Source: CAZLMG01 sp964560765 (GTDB taxonomy: Bacteria; Bdellovibrionota_B; Oligoflexia; Oligoflexales; CAZLMG01). Taken from it: DNA of 64,000 nt. The notes under the pieces are model-generated. The model was not told where the DNA came from. It saw only the letters and a program-made list of their open reading frames with translations, and searched no databases. A program made the position numbers and the translations under genes. This document shows positions 24,422-33,068 of this stretch, piece by piece. How positions within the stretch are numbered: position 1 is the first letter of the stretch; each line of letters opens with the position of its first letter. The stretch spans positions 1-64,000 of the forward strand of contig CAZLMG010000019.1 in NCBI GenBank assembly GCA_964560765.1, in the 5' to 3' direction.

Positions 24422-25725
24422 CGAGAACCGCTTACTCCAGGTGACTTGCATTTATTCGGTGTAAAGTCGTTTACGGCGCGTAAAGTCAGTTTGGCATTGG
24501 ATTCGCCTGGCTCCTCCAAGCTAAAGACCGTGCCGGAAATTGCATCCCACCGCGGCGTCGCGGAAGCGAGCAGCTGCAATTCCCCAGGCATGTTGCCGTG
24601 GATGAGCTGAAATTGCAGTGAGCCGCGTAAGTGGTCGACAGAAGTGAGCTCCCAAGTGCGTTTTGCCAATAGATCTCCGCCCCGGCATAGACGAGCAACG
24701 AGGCGCATTTTGGGAAACTGACGGAAGGCCAGCACATCGTCGCTTGTTCCAACGTCGTCGAGATAGGTAAGGGTCGCTTGTACGTCGTAGGTCGGGCGGT
24801 TCGCTACGGATCCATACGCGCCTTCGAAGCGACTCGGTGGCAATCGAACTCCAGGCGCTGTTAGCTGCAGTTGGCCGCTGATGGCGGTGAAATTAGCGAC
24901 ATTTGCCGCCCCGACGAGCAGCGTGCCGTTCAAGCGACTTCGAGGAAACCAGCGATCGCGCTGTAGGGTCTCTAGATCCGGAGCAGCGACTTCGCTAAGT
25001 AGGAGGCGGGCACCGCTCTCATAAGTCAACTCGATTGTCGCAGAAAGAGGATCGTACAGCACTTGCCGAGCGCTATTGGCGACGATGGCGGTCCCCAAAA
25101 AGCGGATGGCCGCATCCAGTCCAGGAAACTCGGGAAGCCTAGCACCGGTGGGGGCTTTCGTTTGGTCAAGCCGTCGTACCAGGGTCAGCGCCGCATCCTG
25201 CTCGTTCTGGTTACCTTCGCGCAAGCCGCTGATAAAGAAGTGAAAGACCGCATCAGCCGGAATCTCATTTTGTGTATCGATCGGGTCGCTCGAGGCCTGC
25301 CAGGACCATTGCAAATCGTCGCTGTACAAGGTGGCATCGGCACTGTGTTTGGTCAGAGTGGCTTTCAACTCCAAGTCCCGATCGCCGGAAAATCGAGCCA
25401 CAAAGCGTTTCGCGCCGAAGTCAAAGGAGGTATCCGACGTTACGAGGGTCACGCCGCCAAAGAAGCCCAAGGTCAAGCTGGTCTGCAATTCGGGAAGCTC
25501 AGCGCCGTTAGCTGGGTTGCGCAGAACGACATTTTTGAAATATACCGGCACGAAACCAAATTCAGTTTCGAGAGCCCCCCGATAACTACCCTGCGCATGC
25601 TCTAATCTCTGGACCGTGCGCTCGGAGACCTCGCGCTTGCGCTCTTCGGCGGATTGCTCCGGTGCACAAGCAAAATGCATGGCTAAAACCGCCGCGAAAA
25701 ACCCAAGATTGTCTGAGAGATTCAT
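24418..25725 (-). CDS. Hypothetical lipoprotein leading the efflux operon
   Basis: The 435-residue product has a signal peptide ending in FAC (LGFFAAVLAMHFACAPEQ), so it is probably a lipoprotein. A short charged helix is followed by beta-rich sequence with repeated blocks of similar form: GSYRGALETEFGFVPVYFK, LNGTLLVGAANVANFTAISG and FEGAYGSVANRPTYDVQ. The pattern of gain/loss sheets resembles the exported protein at the other end of the operon (20697-21941), so the two may be distant relatives that bracket the channel and adaptor genes. The gene overlaps the TolC-like gene by four bases. Function unknown. Confidence 0.75.
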   Translation of the reverse strand: MNLSDNLGFFAAVLAMHFACAPEQSAEERKREVSERTVQRLEHAQGSYRGALETEFGFVPVYFKNVVLRNPANGAELPELQTSLTLGFFGGVTLVTSDTSFDFGAKRFVARFSGDRDLELKATLTKHSADATLYSDDLQWSWQASSDPIDTQNEIPADAVFHFFISGLREGNQNEQDAALTLVRRLDQTKAPTGARLPEFPGLDAAIRFLGTAIVANSARQVLYDPLSATIELTYESGARLLLSEVAAPDLETLQRDRWFPRSRLNGTLLVGAANVANFTAISGQLQLTAPGVRLPPSRFEGAYGSVANRPTYDVQATLTYLDDVGTSDDVLAFRQFPKMRLVARLCRGGDLLAKRTWELTSVDHLRGSLQFQLIHGNMPGELQLLASATPRWDAISGTVFSLEEPGESNAKLTLRAVNDFTPNKCKSPGVSGSR

Positions 25726-25884
25726 ATGCAAAGCTGATCTCCGCTGTGCTTCTTATTTTTTATTCGGGGCTGGTTATAATCCGCGAAATCCTGGTTGTAC
25801 ATAATGCATGCCATTTTCCTTGCGGCGCCTCTCGGCAGGCGCTAGATTGGCTCCGCACCAAAACTCTAAGATTCGGCGTAACAA

Positions 25885-26784
25885 TTGAATATTGCTAAAA
25901 AATATACGGCCATAGGCATGCTTATGGGCAGCCTCGTCGGCTCCCCATTGGGCGCCCAGGAGGACGTCGACTCGCTTCTGCAAGAGGCGGACGCGGCATT
26001 GAACCCCGCCGCTAAGGCTCCGAGCGCAGGTCCTATCACCGGTTCCAAAGGCAGAGTCGATACTTCCCCTACGCCATCTCCTGCTGCTGCCGAGCAACCG
26101 CAGTCTAGCAGCGGCGAGCAGGAATTTTCTTTACGGCCTGTAGAGGACGCTGACCTCGGTCAGGTATTGCTGGTTGACCAGACGGCCCACCGGCAGACCG
26201 CTCTGGGTCGTCGTGCGCCCCAAACGTGGCGCATCGGTATCGAGACGTGGCAGAGCCGCGGTTACTCACTGACGAAAGACGATGATCGCTATTCGGTCAC
26301 CCGTGGGCATGTTGTCTTAGGCATTCGCGGTGATTGGCAACCCATGCTACAGCGCCTGACAAACACGTGGAGCTGGGGCTTAGTGCTCGGTGCTCACGCC
26401 CTGTTTGACGATCCAATTGTCGAACGGCGTGGAGTGCAAAACGAAGACCGCGCATGGACTCACTATCGCTTATTCACGGAAGCGGGCCTGGTTGCCATCA
26501 AGGAGTGGCCGTTTGCTTTGCAGGGCTTGTTTCTCTGGGGTGGAGCTTGGGATGCCGTTTGGCAAAGTGGCGAAGGTGATGCCGATACGGTTGCGGCGAC
26601 GTCCGTCGGTGACTTTCTGGAGTTTAGATTGGTGCGCGCGTGGTCCAGAAGCGACATTTCGATTTGGGCGGGTCTGGCGAGGCGCGGTGTCATGATCGGA
26701 GCGGACTCGGCACTGTCTCGAGGAAACCTTCTCAGTTTAGGCATTTCCGTCGGGGGACACGCACCAAACGCTCGGGCGTTTTAA
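25885..26784 (+). CDS. Exported protein upstream of the RND pump, probable beta-barrel
   Basis: The 299-residue product begins at TTG with a signal peptide (YTAIGMLMGSLVGSPLGAQ). A low-complexity Ala/Pro/Ser linker (residues about 40-85) precedes a domain rich in Trp and Gly with alternating strands, such as WRIGIETWQSRGYSL, WSWGLVLGAHALF and FALQGLFLWGGAWDAVW. It ends in Phe. This suggests a small outer-membrane barrel with a periplasmic N-terminal tail. No family is recognised. The gene lies 18 bases before the AcrB-like gene and is surely cotranscribed. Together with the divergent operon it makes a single efflux locus. A shorter start at an in-frame ATG (MLMGS) would lose the basic n-region. 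Confidence 0.75.
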   Translation: MNIAKKYTAIGMLMGSLVGSPLGAQEDVDSLLQEADAALNPAAKAPSAGPITGSKGRVDTSPTPSPAAAEQPQSSSGEQEFSLRPVEDADLGQVLLVDQTAHRQTALGRRAPQTWRIGIETWQSRGYSLTKDDDRYSVTRGHVVLGIRGDWQPMLQRLTNTWSWGLVLGAHALFDDPIVERRGVQNEDRAWTHYRLFTEAGLVAIKEWPFALQGLFLWGGAWDAVWQSGEGDADTVAATSVGDFLEFRLVRAWSRSDISIWAGLARRGVMIGADSALSRGNLLSLGISVGGHAPNARAF

Positions 26785-26802
26785 ATTGGAGATTCATTCG
26801 CC

Positions 26803-29800
26803 ATGATGGGAATCACGCGTACCTTTATCGAGCGGCCCATCTTTCTACTGATGGTGGAATTGTTTCTGCTTGTGCTTGGTGTCATGGGCTATATGCGCAT
26901 CGGTGTCGATCAATATCCTGACATTCAGCCTCCTGTAATCAGCGTCTCGACGAGTTATCCGGGTGCGGGTCCCGCTGAAGTCGAAACCTTGGTCACAAAA
27001 GCGATCGAAGAGGAGGTAAGTCAGATCGGTGGTATCGATCGAGTCATGTCGACATCGCGTGATGGTCTTTCTCAGATCGTGATCAACTTCGATCTCGATA
27101 TCGATATTAAAGAAGTGCAGAACGAGGTGCGCGACAAAGTCTCTAGGGTGCGGCCGTCGCTGCCGCTGGATATTGATGAGCCACTCATCCAGCGGCTCGA
27201 TTTCGCGGATCGACCCATTCTGCAGTTAGCCATGCGTTTGCGGGCAGGGGCGGATGCTCCGATCTCGGAGGCGCGATTGCGCCGCATTGCCGAAGATCAG
27301 CTCAAGCCATTATTGCAGCAAGTCGACGGCGTCGGTCAGGTTGATGTTTTCGGCGGCTTAGAACGCGAGATACAGGTTCAGCTGGATCCTGGCAAGTTGC
27401 AGACTTGGCGCTTGACGCCTGGGGATGTTGCGCAGGCCGTTCGCGTGGCCAATGTGAATATCCCGGCGGGCGATATCCGGGAACAGCCTGTGCGCCGAGC
27501 GCTGCGTATCGTCGGGGAATATCAAAACGTAAACGAAATCGCCGCCACGGTCGTGCGCAGCCTGCCTGGTGGACGCGCGGTGACTCTGGCTGATCTTGGC
27601 GAGGTGCGCGATACCTTCAAGGAGAAAGACTCATTCGCCCGGCTGGCGGGACAGCCGGCCGTGATGATCGAGATCAAGAAGGTGACGGACGCCAATACGG
27701 TGGCGGTCGCTGCGGCGATTCAGCAGTCACTGACGAAAATCGGCAAGCAGCTACCGGAAAATTTGGAAGTGGTGACGGCGTACGATGGCGCGCGCAAGAT
27801 CAAGATGAGCGTCGCCGATGTTATTGAAACGCTGATCATCGCCGCGATTTTGGCGGTTGTGGTCGTCTATTTTTTCCTGGGGTCTTGGCAGTCAACGTTC
27901 ATTACGGGAATTTCCTTACCAGCAGTCATCATCAATTCCTTTTTTGCTTTGTATATGTTCGGCTTCACTTTAAACGTCATGACCCTGCTGGGGTTGACTC
28001 TGGCCGTGGGGTTGCTGCTCGACGATGCCATTGTCGTTCGCGAGAATATTTGGAACAAGCTGGAAAAGGGGATGGCGCCGCGCGAGGCTTCCATCGAAGG
28101 TACGCGCGAGGTTTTGGTTGCGGTCTTGGCAACGTCGTTAACGGTCTTGGCGGTTTTCATTCCCGTCACGTTCATTCCGGGTGTGGTCGGCCGATTCTTT
28201 GCGGCCTTTGCACTCACTGTGGTGATCTGCGTCATTTTCAGTACGATTGACGCCTTGACCGTAGCGCCAACCCTATCCGCGTTGATGGTGCCCAAAGAGT
28301 CGGGAAAGCCATGGTGGCTTCTACGATTTTTCAACGCGATCGGAAACCGATGTAGTATTTTCTATCAACGTACCCTTTTTCTTGTATTGCAGCGACCAGG
28401 CCGAACTCTGGCGGTTTCGGGCGCGATCTTTGTATCCTCCTTGTTTCTGATGAAGTGGATCGGTTTCACATTTATGCCCGCAGATGATAGCGGCGAGATT
28501 GAGGTCGCGATTGAAACGCCCCCGGGTACATCAATTGGGCATACCAATGCGATAGCACGAATCATTGAGGATATCGTCTCAGCAATTCCCGGACGGGATT
28601 TCGTATCTGTGCGCGTCGGCAATGATTTCGGTGACAGCAATATCGCGACTGTGTTTGTGCAGCTCTTGCCGGAAGAAAAACGGGAACTGAATACCGACCA
28701 GACCCGCACGCTGATTCGTAACTCAATCTTGGCGATCGCAAAACAGGAGAACCTTAGCGTCACCGTCGGCAATCCCGGCGGAGGCGGGGGGCCAGGCAAG
28801 CCCATTCAGGCGGTGATTACGGGTCCTGACATCGAAACGCTGGTGGCCCTATCGAATCAGATTACGCGCATCGTGGAAAGAGACGTTCCTGGTGCTCTGA
28901 ATTTGGAATCTAACCTGAAGCCGGGTCGCAGCGAGGTCAAGTTCCTCATCGACAGGCCGAAGACGGCGGCCTTTGGACTTGATAGTCAGCGCGTCGGACA
29001 GACCATACGCGGACTCTTTGAGGGCGAGCTGGCGGGTGTGTATCGTGAAGACGGGGAAGAGTACGATATCCGGGTGACGCTTGGGGCAGCCCATCAACAG
29101 AGCCCGGCTAATCTGCAAAAGTTCACCATGCCCAACGATCGTCATGAGGCCATACCCCTGGCGGCGGTCACACGAATGGATGTGGGTATGAGTCCGACGA
29201 AAATGGTGCGCATCGATCAGCAGCGGGCAGCGATGATTCAAGGAGATTTGGCTCCGGGAGCCGCCCTTGGAACTGTTATTTCGCAGATGGAAACGATTAT
29301 TTCCGGGGTGCTGCCTGAGCAATATCGACTTTCCTTTCAGGGGCAAGCCGAGAGCTTGCGTGATCTTGGTATCGGAGCCATCACGGCGCTTCTCCTGGGC
29401 GCTCTGTTCATCTATATGATCATGGCCTCCCTATATGAGTCTCTCGTCATTCCGTTGGCGATTCTATTGACGCTGCCTTTGGCGATCGTCGGAGCATTGT
29501 TAGCCCTGTTTGTCTCAGGCAAGCTTATGGACGTGTATGCTGTGATTGGGTTGATTCTGCTGATGGGGCTGGTGACCAAAAACGCCATCCTGCTTGTTGA
29601 TTATGCCGAGCAGCTGATGAAATCAGGCATGAAGCGCGAAGATGCCTTGATGGAAGCCGGTGTGCGGCGTCTACGTCCCATTATGATGACGACGATAGCA
29701 ATGATTGCGGGCATGGCACCCGTTGCCGCAGGCATGGGTGAGTTGAACAAGATTCGCGCAGGAATGGGGTTGGCATCGATCGGCGGATTGATCAGTTCGA

Positions 29801-29940
29801 CTGTCTTATCCTTGGTCGTCGTACCTTGTGCCTATGTCTACTTGGATCGCATGCGAGTGTATGTTCGAAGGCGTGTTCAGAACATTTACAAGGCCGCGGA
29901 GGTGCCAAAGAATGTGGCACCTGTTTCCGCCGACGCCTAA
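26803..29940 (+). CDS. RND-family (HAE1/AcrB-type) efflux pump permease
   Basis: This 1045-residue inner-membrane proton-drug antiporter has the standard length and two 6-TM repeats with large periplasmic loops. Marks seen: FIERPIFLLMVELFLLVLG at the N-terminus, SYPGAGPAEVETLVTKAIEE, then Asp407-Asp408 in GLLLDDAIVVREN (TM4) and Lys926 in LVTKNAILLVDYAEQ (TM10). These are the proton-relay residues. The second half carries FMPADDSGEIEVAIETPPG. A glycine-rich loop (NPGGGGGPGKP) sits in the second periplasmic part. The substrate class is probably hydrophobic small molecules, not metal ions (no CusA methionines). The adaptor and channel are in the divergent operon; stops of this and the next gene are six bases apart. 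Confidence 0.95.
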   Translation: MMGITRTFIERPIFLLMVELFLLVLGVMGYMRIGVDQYPDIQPPVISVSTSYPGAGPAEVETLVTKAIEEEVSQIGGIDRVMSTSRDGLSQIVINFDLDIDIKEVQNEVRDKVSRVRPSLPLDIDEPLIQRLDFADRPILQLAMRLRAGADAPISEARLRRIAEDQLKPLLQQVDGVGQVDVFGGLEREIQVQLDPGKLQTWRLTPGDVAQAVRVANVNIPAGDIREQPVRRALRIVGEYQNVNEIAATVVRSLPGGRAVTLADLGEVRDTFKEKDSFARLAGQPAVMIEIKKVTDANTVAVAAAIQQSLTKIGKQLPENLEVVTAYDGARKIKMSVADVIETLIIAAILAVVVVYFFLGSWQSTFITGISLPAVIINSFFALYMFGFTLNVMTLLGLTLAVGLLLDDAIVVRENIWNKLEKGMAPREASIEGTREVLVAVLATSLTVLAVFIPVTFIPGVVGRFFAAFALTVVICVIFSTIDALTVAPTLSALMVPKESGKPWWLLRFFNAIGNRCSIFYQRTLFLVLQRPGRTLAVSGAIFVSSLFLMKWIGFTFMPADDSGEIEVAIETPPGTSIGHTNAIARIIEDIVSAIPGRDFVSVRVGNDFGDSNIATVFVQLLPEEKRELNTDQTRTLIRNSILAIAKQENLSVTVGNPGGGGGPGKPIQAVITGPDIETLVALSNQITRIVERDVPGALNLESNLKPGRSEVKFLIDRPKTAAFGLDSQRVGQTIRGLFEGELAGVYREDGEEYDIRVTLGAAHQQSPANLQKFTMPNDRHEAIPLAAVTRMDVGMSPTKMVRIDQQRAAMIQGDLAPGAALGTVISQMETIISGVLPEQYRLSFQGQAESLRDLGIGAITALLLGALFIYMIMASLYESLVIPLAILLTLPLAIVGALLALFVSGKLMDVYAVIGLILLMGLVTKNAILLVDYAEQLMKSGMKREDALMEAGVRRLRPIMMTTIAMIAGMAPVAAGMGELNKIRAGMGLASIGGLISSTVLSLVVVPCAYVYLDRMRVYVRRRVQNIYKAAEVPKNVAPVSADA

Positions 29941-29945
29941 AGCGA

Positions 29946-30359
29946 TTAGCGCAATTCCACGCAGATCGGCATGCCCAGTCCAAGACTTACCCGGTCGACA
30001 GCAATATCCAACATAGCTTCCTGCGCACTGGTCAGTGCCTCGTACTCTACCACGGCTAACGCAGCTGCTTCGACGGCACCTCGCGCCTGATCCAATTCTT
30101 GCGCTGAAACGGCATTTTTCTTGTAGAGCGTTTCGCGCCGATCGCGCTGCAATCGCTTCAACTTCAGTCTTTCGCGCTGCATCTCCGTTTGAACCTTGGC
30201 GCGTTGTACTCGCTGCAGGTACAGACGAACATAAACGTCATCAAAAATGGGGTCGGACGTTGCCGGTGGATTTGCCTCTGCCTCATCCAAAGCAAGTGCG
30301 GAATCTATCCAGAATGCGGTCGAGCCGATCAGGAGTAGTTGCCAGATTAGTTTGCGCAT
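29946..30359 (-). CDS. Small exported hairpin protein with adaptor-like RLS motif (copy 2)
   Basis: The 137-residue product has a signal peptide (KLIWQLLLIGSTAFWIDSALA) and then is almost entirely helical. Residues about 50-125 read as two antiparallel helices around RRETLYKKNAVSAQELDQAR. This contains R-x3-L-x6-S, the RLS motif by which the alpha-hairpin of RND/MacA-type adaptors touches TolC. No lipoyl, barrel or membrane-proximal domain is present. The tail AMLDIAVDRVSLGLGMPICV is nearly identical to that of the next gene. It is a tandem paralogue of 30380-30820, 20 bases downstream, and convergent with the RND pump gene. I know no family of this architecture; a role as free TolC- or adaptor-binding factor is inference. 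Confidence 0.82.
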   Translation of the reverse strand: MRKLIWQLLLIGSTAFWIDSALALDEAEANPPATSDPIFDDVYVRLYLQRVQRAKVQTEMQRERLKLKRLQRDRRETLYKKNAVSAQELDQARGAVEAAALAVVEYEALTSAQEAMLDIAVDRVSLGLGMPICVELR

Positions 30360-30379
30360 ATATATAGGTCCTCGCTAAC

Positions 30380-30820
30380 TTACAAGTTTGTCGGTACGCA
30401 GATGGGCATATCTAAGCCGATGCTGATCCGGTCCACAGCGATGTCCAGCAAGGCCTCAGCTTCCTTGATGGCAAATTCGAGATCCTGCGTTTGCAAGGCC
30501 GCGATCTCCACTTCTTGGCGGATCATGTCCAGCTCCTCCGCCGAAACGGCGTTGGCTTTATAGAGCGTTTCTGTCCGCCAGCGATCGATTTTCAGGACCT
30601 TCAGAGTTTCCTCTTTTTGTCCGCGACGCGCCTTTGCTTGTTCCACCCGCTGCGCATACATGCGAATCAAAGAATCGGTTCGCAATGGGTCGCTATCGGA
30701 GAGTGTTTCGAAGCTTCGGCGGATGGGTAGGGTACCCATGGGTGATGCCATCGCAGCATCTCCCACACAAATCATTGCCGAAAAAAGTAGGGCCATTCGC
30801 GGCCACCGAATAATGGGCAT
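30380..30820 (-). CDS. Small exported hairpin protein with adaptor-like RLS motif (copy 1)
   Basis: The 146-residue product has a signal peptide (MALLFSAMICVGDAAMA). Its helical part (about residues 55-130) centres on RTETLYKANAVSAEELDMIR, again with an exact R-x3-L-x6-S spacing, and ends in LLDIAVDRISIGLDMPICVP. The only Cys in the mature protein lies in that PICV tail, and the paralogue keeps it. The sequence therefore equals an isolated adaptor alpha-hairpin plus a short conserved tail. GGAGGAATGTC precedes the ATG. It is first of the two-gene operon next to the RND locus, so expression with the pump is plausible although the strands differ. Confidence 0.82.
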   Translation of the reverse strand: MPIIRWPRMALLFSAMICVGDAAMASPMGTLPIRRSFETLSDSDPLRTDSLIRMYAQRVEQAKARRGQKEETLKVLKIDRWRTETLYKANAVSAEELDMIRQEVEIAALQTQDLEFAIKEAEALLDIAVDRISIGLDMPICVPTNL

Positions 30821-30990
30821 GACATTCCTCCATGTTCAAGCGTCGCTTTCATAGCGGAAGGAGCGCGATTGGGAAAGGGGTTTATCCGATAACTGCTCAA
30901 AATTAATGGAACTTTGCTAAATAGTTCAACTATTTCAGGAGGCTTCCGACAAGCTGAGACCGATCTGATGATGGCTTTGGGAGCCAGGAT

Positions 30991-32310
30991 ATGACGCAAA
31001 ATGAGCAGCAGCGGCGCCTGCGCGAGTTGCACCAGGAATTCACATCGAAGTTTGTGAACCCTGCCATGGCGGCGGTTTCAGTTGTGTTTTTTTTGATGTA
31101 TGTCCGCGCAGATGTAACCTCCATTTTTGTGGCAGTCTGTGGGCTGTTGGGCGCAGCCTTAAACGGATATGTCACGGCGCGACCGCATCTTCAGCTATCC
31201 GGGCGCACCCTCAATCTTCGCGCCGAAGGTCTTGATGCTTGGCGTTGGGGCTTCAATCTTGTGGTTCTGTATCCTTTGCTGCTGATCCTGCTGAAGGTGC
31301 ATCCTGCAGCGGCAGTCATCGTCTGGGCAATTTTACTCACAGCGGCCGCAGCAGATATGTTTGGGAATCGCTATCAAGGCTTCGTTCTAGCAACAGCTAT
31401 GGCGAGTGGCTTCTATGCTTTTTGGACGCTGGGTCTTCATGATGTCGAAGCCCTGACGCTGACCATGTTTTCCCTTGGCGCAATCATCTTTGTGTTTAGC
31501 AGTATCTCGCGGTTTTGGCTGAAATCGTTGGCGGAATCTTTGGATGCGAGCGATCGAGCCATGGAGAGCAAAGCCCTCCTGACAAGTGTGATGCGGGACG
31601 CGCAGATGGGGTCGCAAGCTCGGCTGATTGCGCATGAGCTGAATAATCTGATCACGGTCCTCGATTTTTCCCTGGGACTCGTGTCTCCAGATGCTGAGGC
31701 TAGACGACAGAGGAGCATGAATCTCATCCGGCGAATCAACACACTGGTATTAAGTGACGCGCGCAAGTCGCAAACCATTGCCATTCGCAGCCTGGATGAT
31801 ATCTTTGAAGACGTACGGATTTTGCTTGTGCGGGATTTGGACCGATATCGAATTCCGGTTGATATACGGATTACGGACGATGTGCGTGCCGCGCGGGTGA
31901 AGGAGTATCATGGCAGCCTGTTCCTGATTCTACGCAATTTGTTGAAAAACGCCCGTGAGGCGATGGTTGCTGATCGGGCGCCGCGAATTGTGATTTCAGT
32001 GCGGTCAGAGAGTTCTCGGACAATTGCCATGACAGTTGAGGATAATGGATCAGGTCTGACGCCAGAGGCATTGTCGGAATTGCTCGCTGGAAAAGCGAAG
32101 TCAACGAAAGATGGTGCGTTGGGTTTGGGTTTGCGATTTATCATGGAGCAGTGTGAGGTCAATAGCTTTGCTCTGACCGGTAGCTCTGAAGTGGATGTGG
32201 GGTCTACGTTTACATTGCACTTGCCGATCGTCGGCGACGTTCAAGGTGGGCGCGACGGAAATGGTAATTTGTCGCAAGGGATTGGCCCATTGCGTGCAGA
32301 GTCGGTATAG
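30991..32310 (+). CDS. Membrane-bound sensor histidine kinase
   Basis: The 439-residue protein begins with about six hydrophobic segments (residues 20-180, for example VVFFLMYVRADVTSIFVAVCG and GFNLVVLYPLLLILLKVHP) that form a membrane sensor without a large periplasmic domain. A linker helix then leads to the kinase core: SQARLIAHELNNLITVL with phospho-acceptor His215, the N-box FLILRNLLKNAREAMV, the G1 box VEDNGSGLTPEAL and GALGLGLRFIMEQCE. The signal is unknown. Twelve bases separate its stop from an HTH-receiver protein gene, so the two form a two-component system. The Shine-Dalgarno is GGGAG or AGGAT before the ATG. Confidence 0.92.
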   Translation: MTQNEQQRRLRELHQEFTSKFVNPAMAAVSVVFFLMYVRADVTSIFVAVCGLLGAALNGYVTARPHLQLSGRTLNLRAEGLDAWRWGFNLVVLYPLLLILLKVHPAAAVIVWAILLTAAAADMFGNRYQGFVLATAMASGFYAFWTLGLHDVEALTLTMFSLGAIIFVFSSISRFWLKSLAESLDASDRAMESKALLTSVMRDAQMGSQARLIAHELNNLITVLDFSLGLVSPDAEARRQRSMNLIRRINTLVLSDARKSQTIAIRSLDDIFEDVRILLVRDLDRYRIPVDIRITDDVRAARVKEYHGSLFLILRNLLKNAREAMVADRAPRIVISVRSESSRTIAMTVEDNGSGLTPEALSELLAGKAKSTKDGALGLGLRFIMEQCEVNSFALTGSSEVDVGSTFTLHLPIVGDVQGGRDGNGNLSQGIGPLRAESV

Positions 32311-32322
32311 GATGTATCGCAA

Positions 32323-33039
32323 ATGAATTTGGTGACCCAGCCGCAAACGTTTAGCCTTGCGCTTGATACGCTGCATCAAGCTTTATGCAAGTCTTGGAAG
32401 TTAACTCCGCGTGAAGCGGAAGTTTTGAAATTGATGATGAATGGCAAAACGGCCTCATCGGAAATTGGCGATGAATTGAGTATTGCCTTTGCCACGACCC
32501 AGCGGCACCTGGAGTCGATTTGTATCAAGAGCGGCAACAAGGGACGTAAAGAGATCGTCAGCGTGTTGTTTCGACTCTATGAGCGGTTATTGACCTTCCT
32601 CGAGCGTGAGGTCGTCGCGGGCAACGATTATCGCATGGTGTACATCGTGGACGATGATCCGGATATTTGCAGCATCCTTTCCACGTGCCTAACCGGCTCT
32701 GGATTTCAACCCGTGACCCACTTTGACCAACCCAGATTGCTGGGAGATCTGTCGCGGAAACCACCGCTGAAGGTTGTCATTTATGATCTCACCTATCCGG
32801 TGGATGATGTGCAGGGTTTATTCTTTGGGCAAGCTGGCGCCGCGCTGCCTAAGGATGACTTTGTCCGAATTGCTATGACTGGCTTTCCCAAGTTTGTGGA
32901 CGATTACCAGGACCGACTTTTGTATCACTCGTTATTGATGAAGCCATTTCAGCGCGTGGATGCGGTAGATTCTGTTTTGCGAGCGATCCTCATGCAGCGT
33001 AGCCGAGATGTTGTCGATCAATTGGCGCTGGCCACTTAA
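32323..33039 (+). CDS. Response regulator with reversed order: N-terminal LuxR-type HTH, C-terminal receiver
   Basis: The 238-residue protein is cytoplasmic. Residues about 25-88 form a LuxR/FixJ-type helix-turn-helix (LTPREAEVLKLMMNGKTASS then EIGDELSIAFATTQRHLESI). Residues about 105-225 form a receiver: acidic pocket IVDDDPD (Asp110-112), phospho-acceptor Asp155 in VVIYDLTYP, Thr in IAMTGF and Lys in LLMKPF. All receiver residues are intact. In the usual NarL/FixJ regulators the receiver comes first, so the order here is reversed. The gene follows its kinase by 12 bases and is probably the partner. The target promoter is unknown, and no palindrome stands out next to the operon. Confidence 0.88.
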   Translation: MNLVTQPQTFSLALDTLHQALCKSWKLTPREAEVLKLMMNGKTASSEIGDELSIAFATTQRHLESICIKSGNKGRKEIVSVLFRLYERLLTFLEREVVAGNDYRMVYIVDDDPDICSILSTCLTGSGFQPVTHFDQPRLLGDLSRKPPLKVVIYDLTYPVDDVQGLFFGQAGAALPKDDFVRIAMTGFPKFVDDYQDRLLYHSLLMKPFQRVDAVDSVLRAILMQRSRDVVDQLALAT

Positions 33040-33068
33040 TTCCAGCGCCGGACTCGCACTTATGCCTT

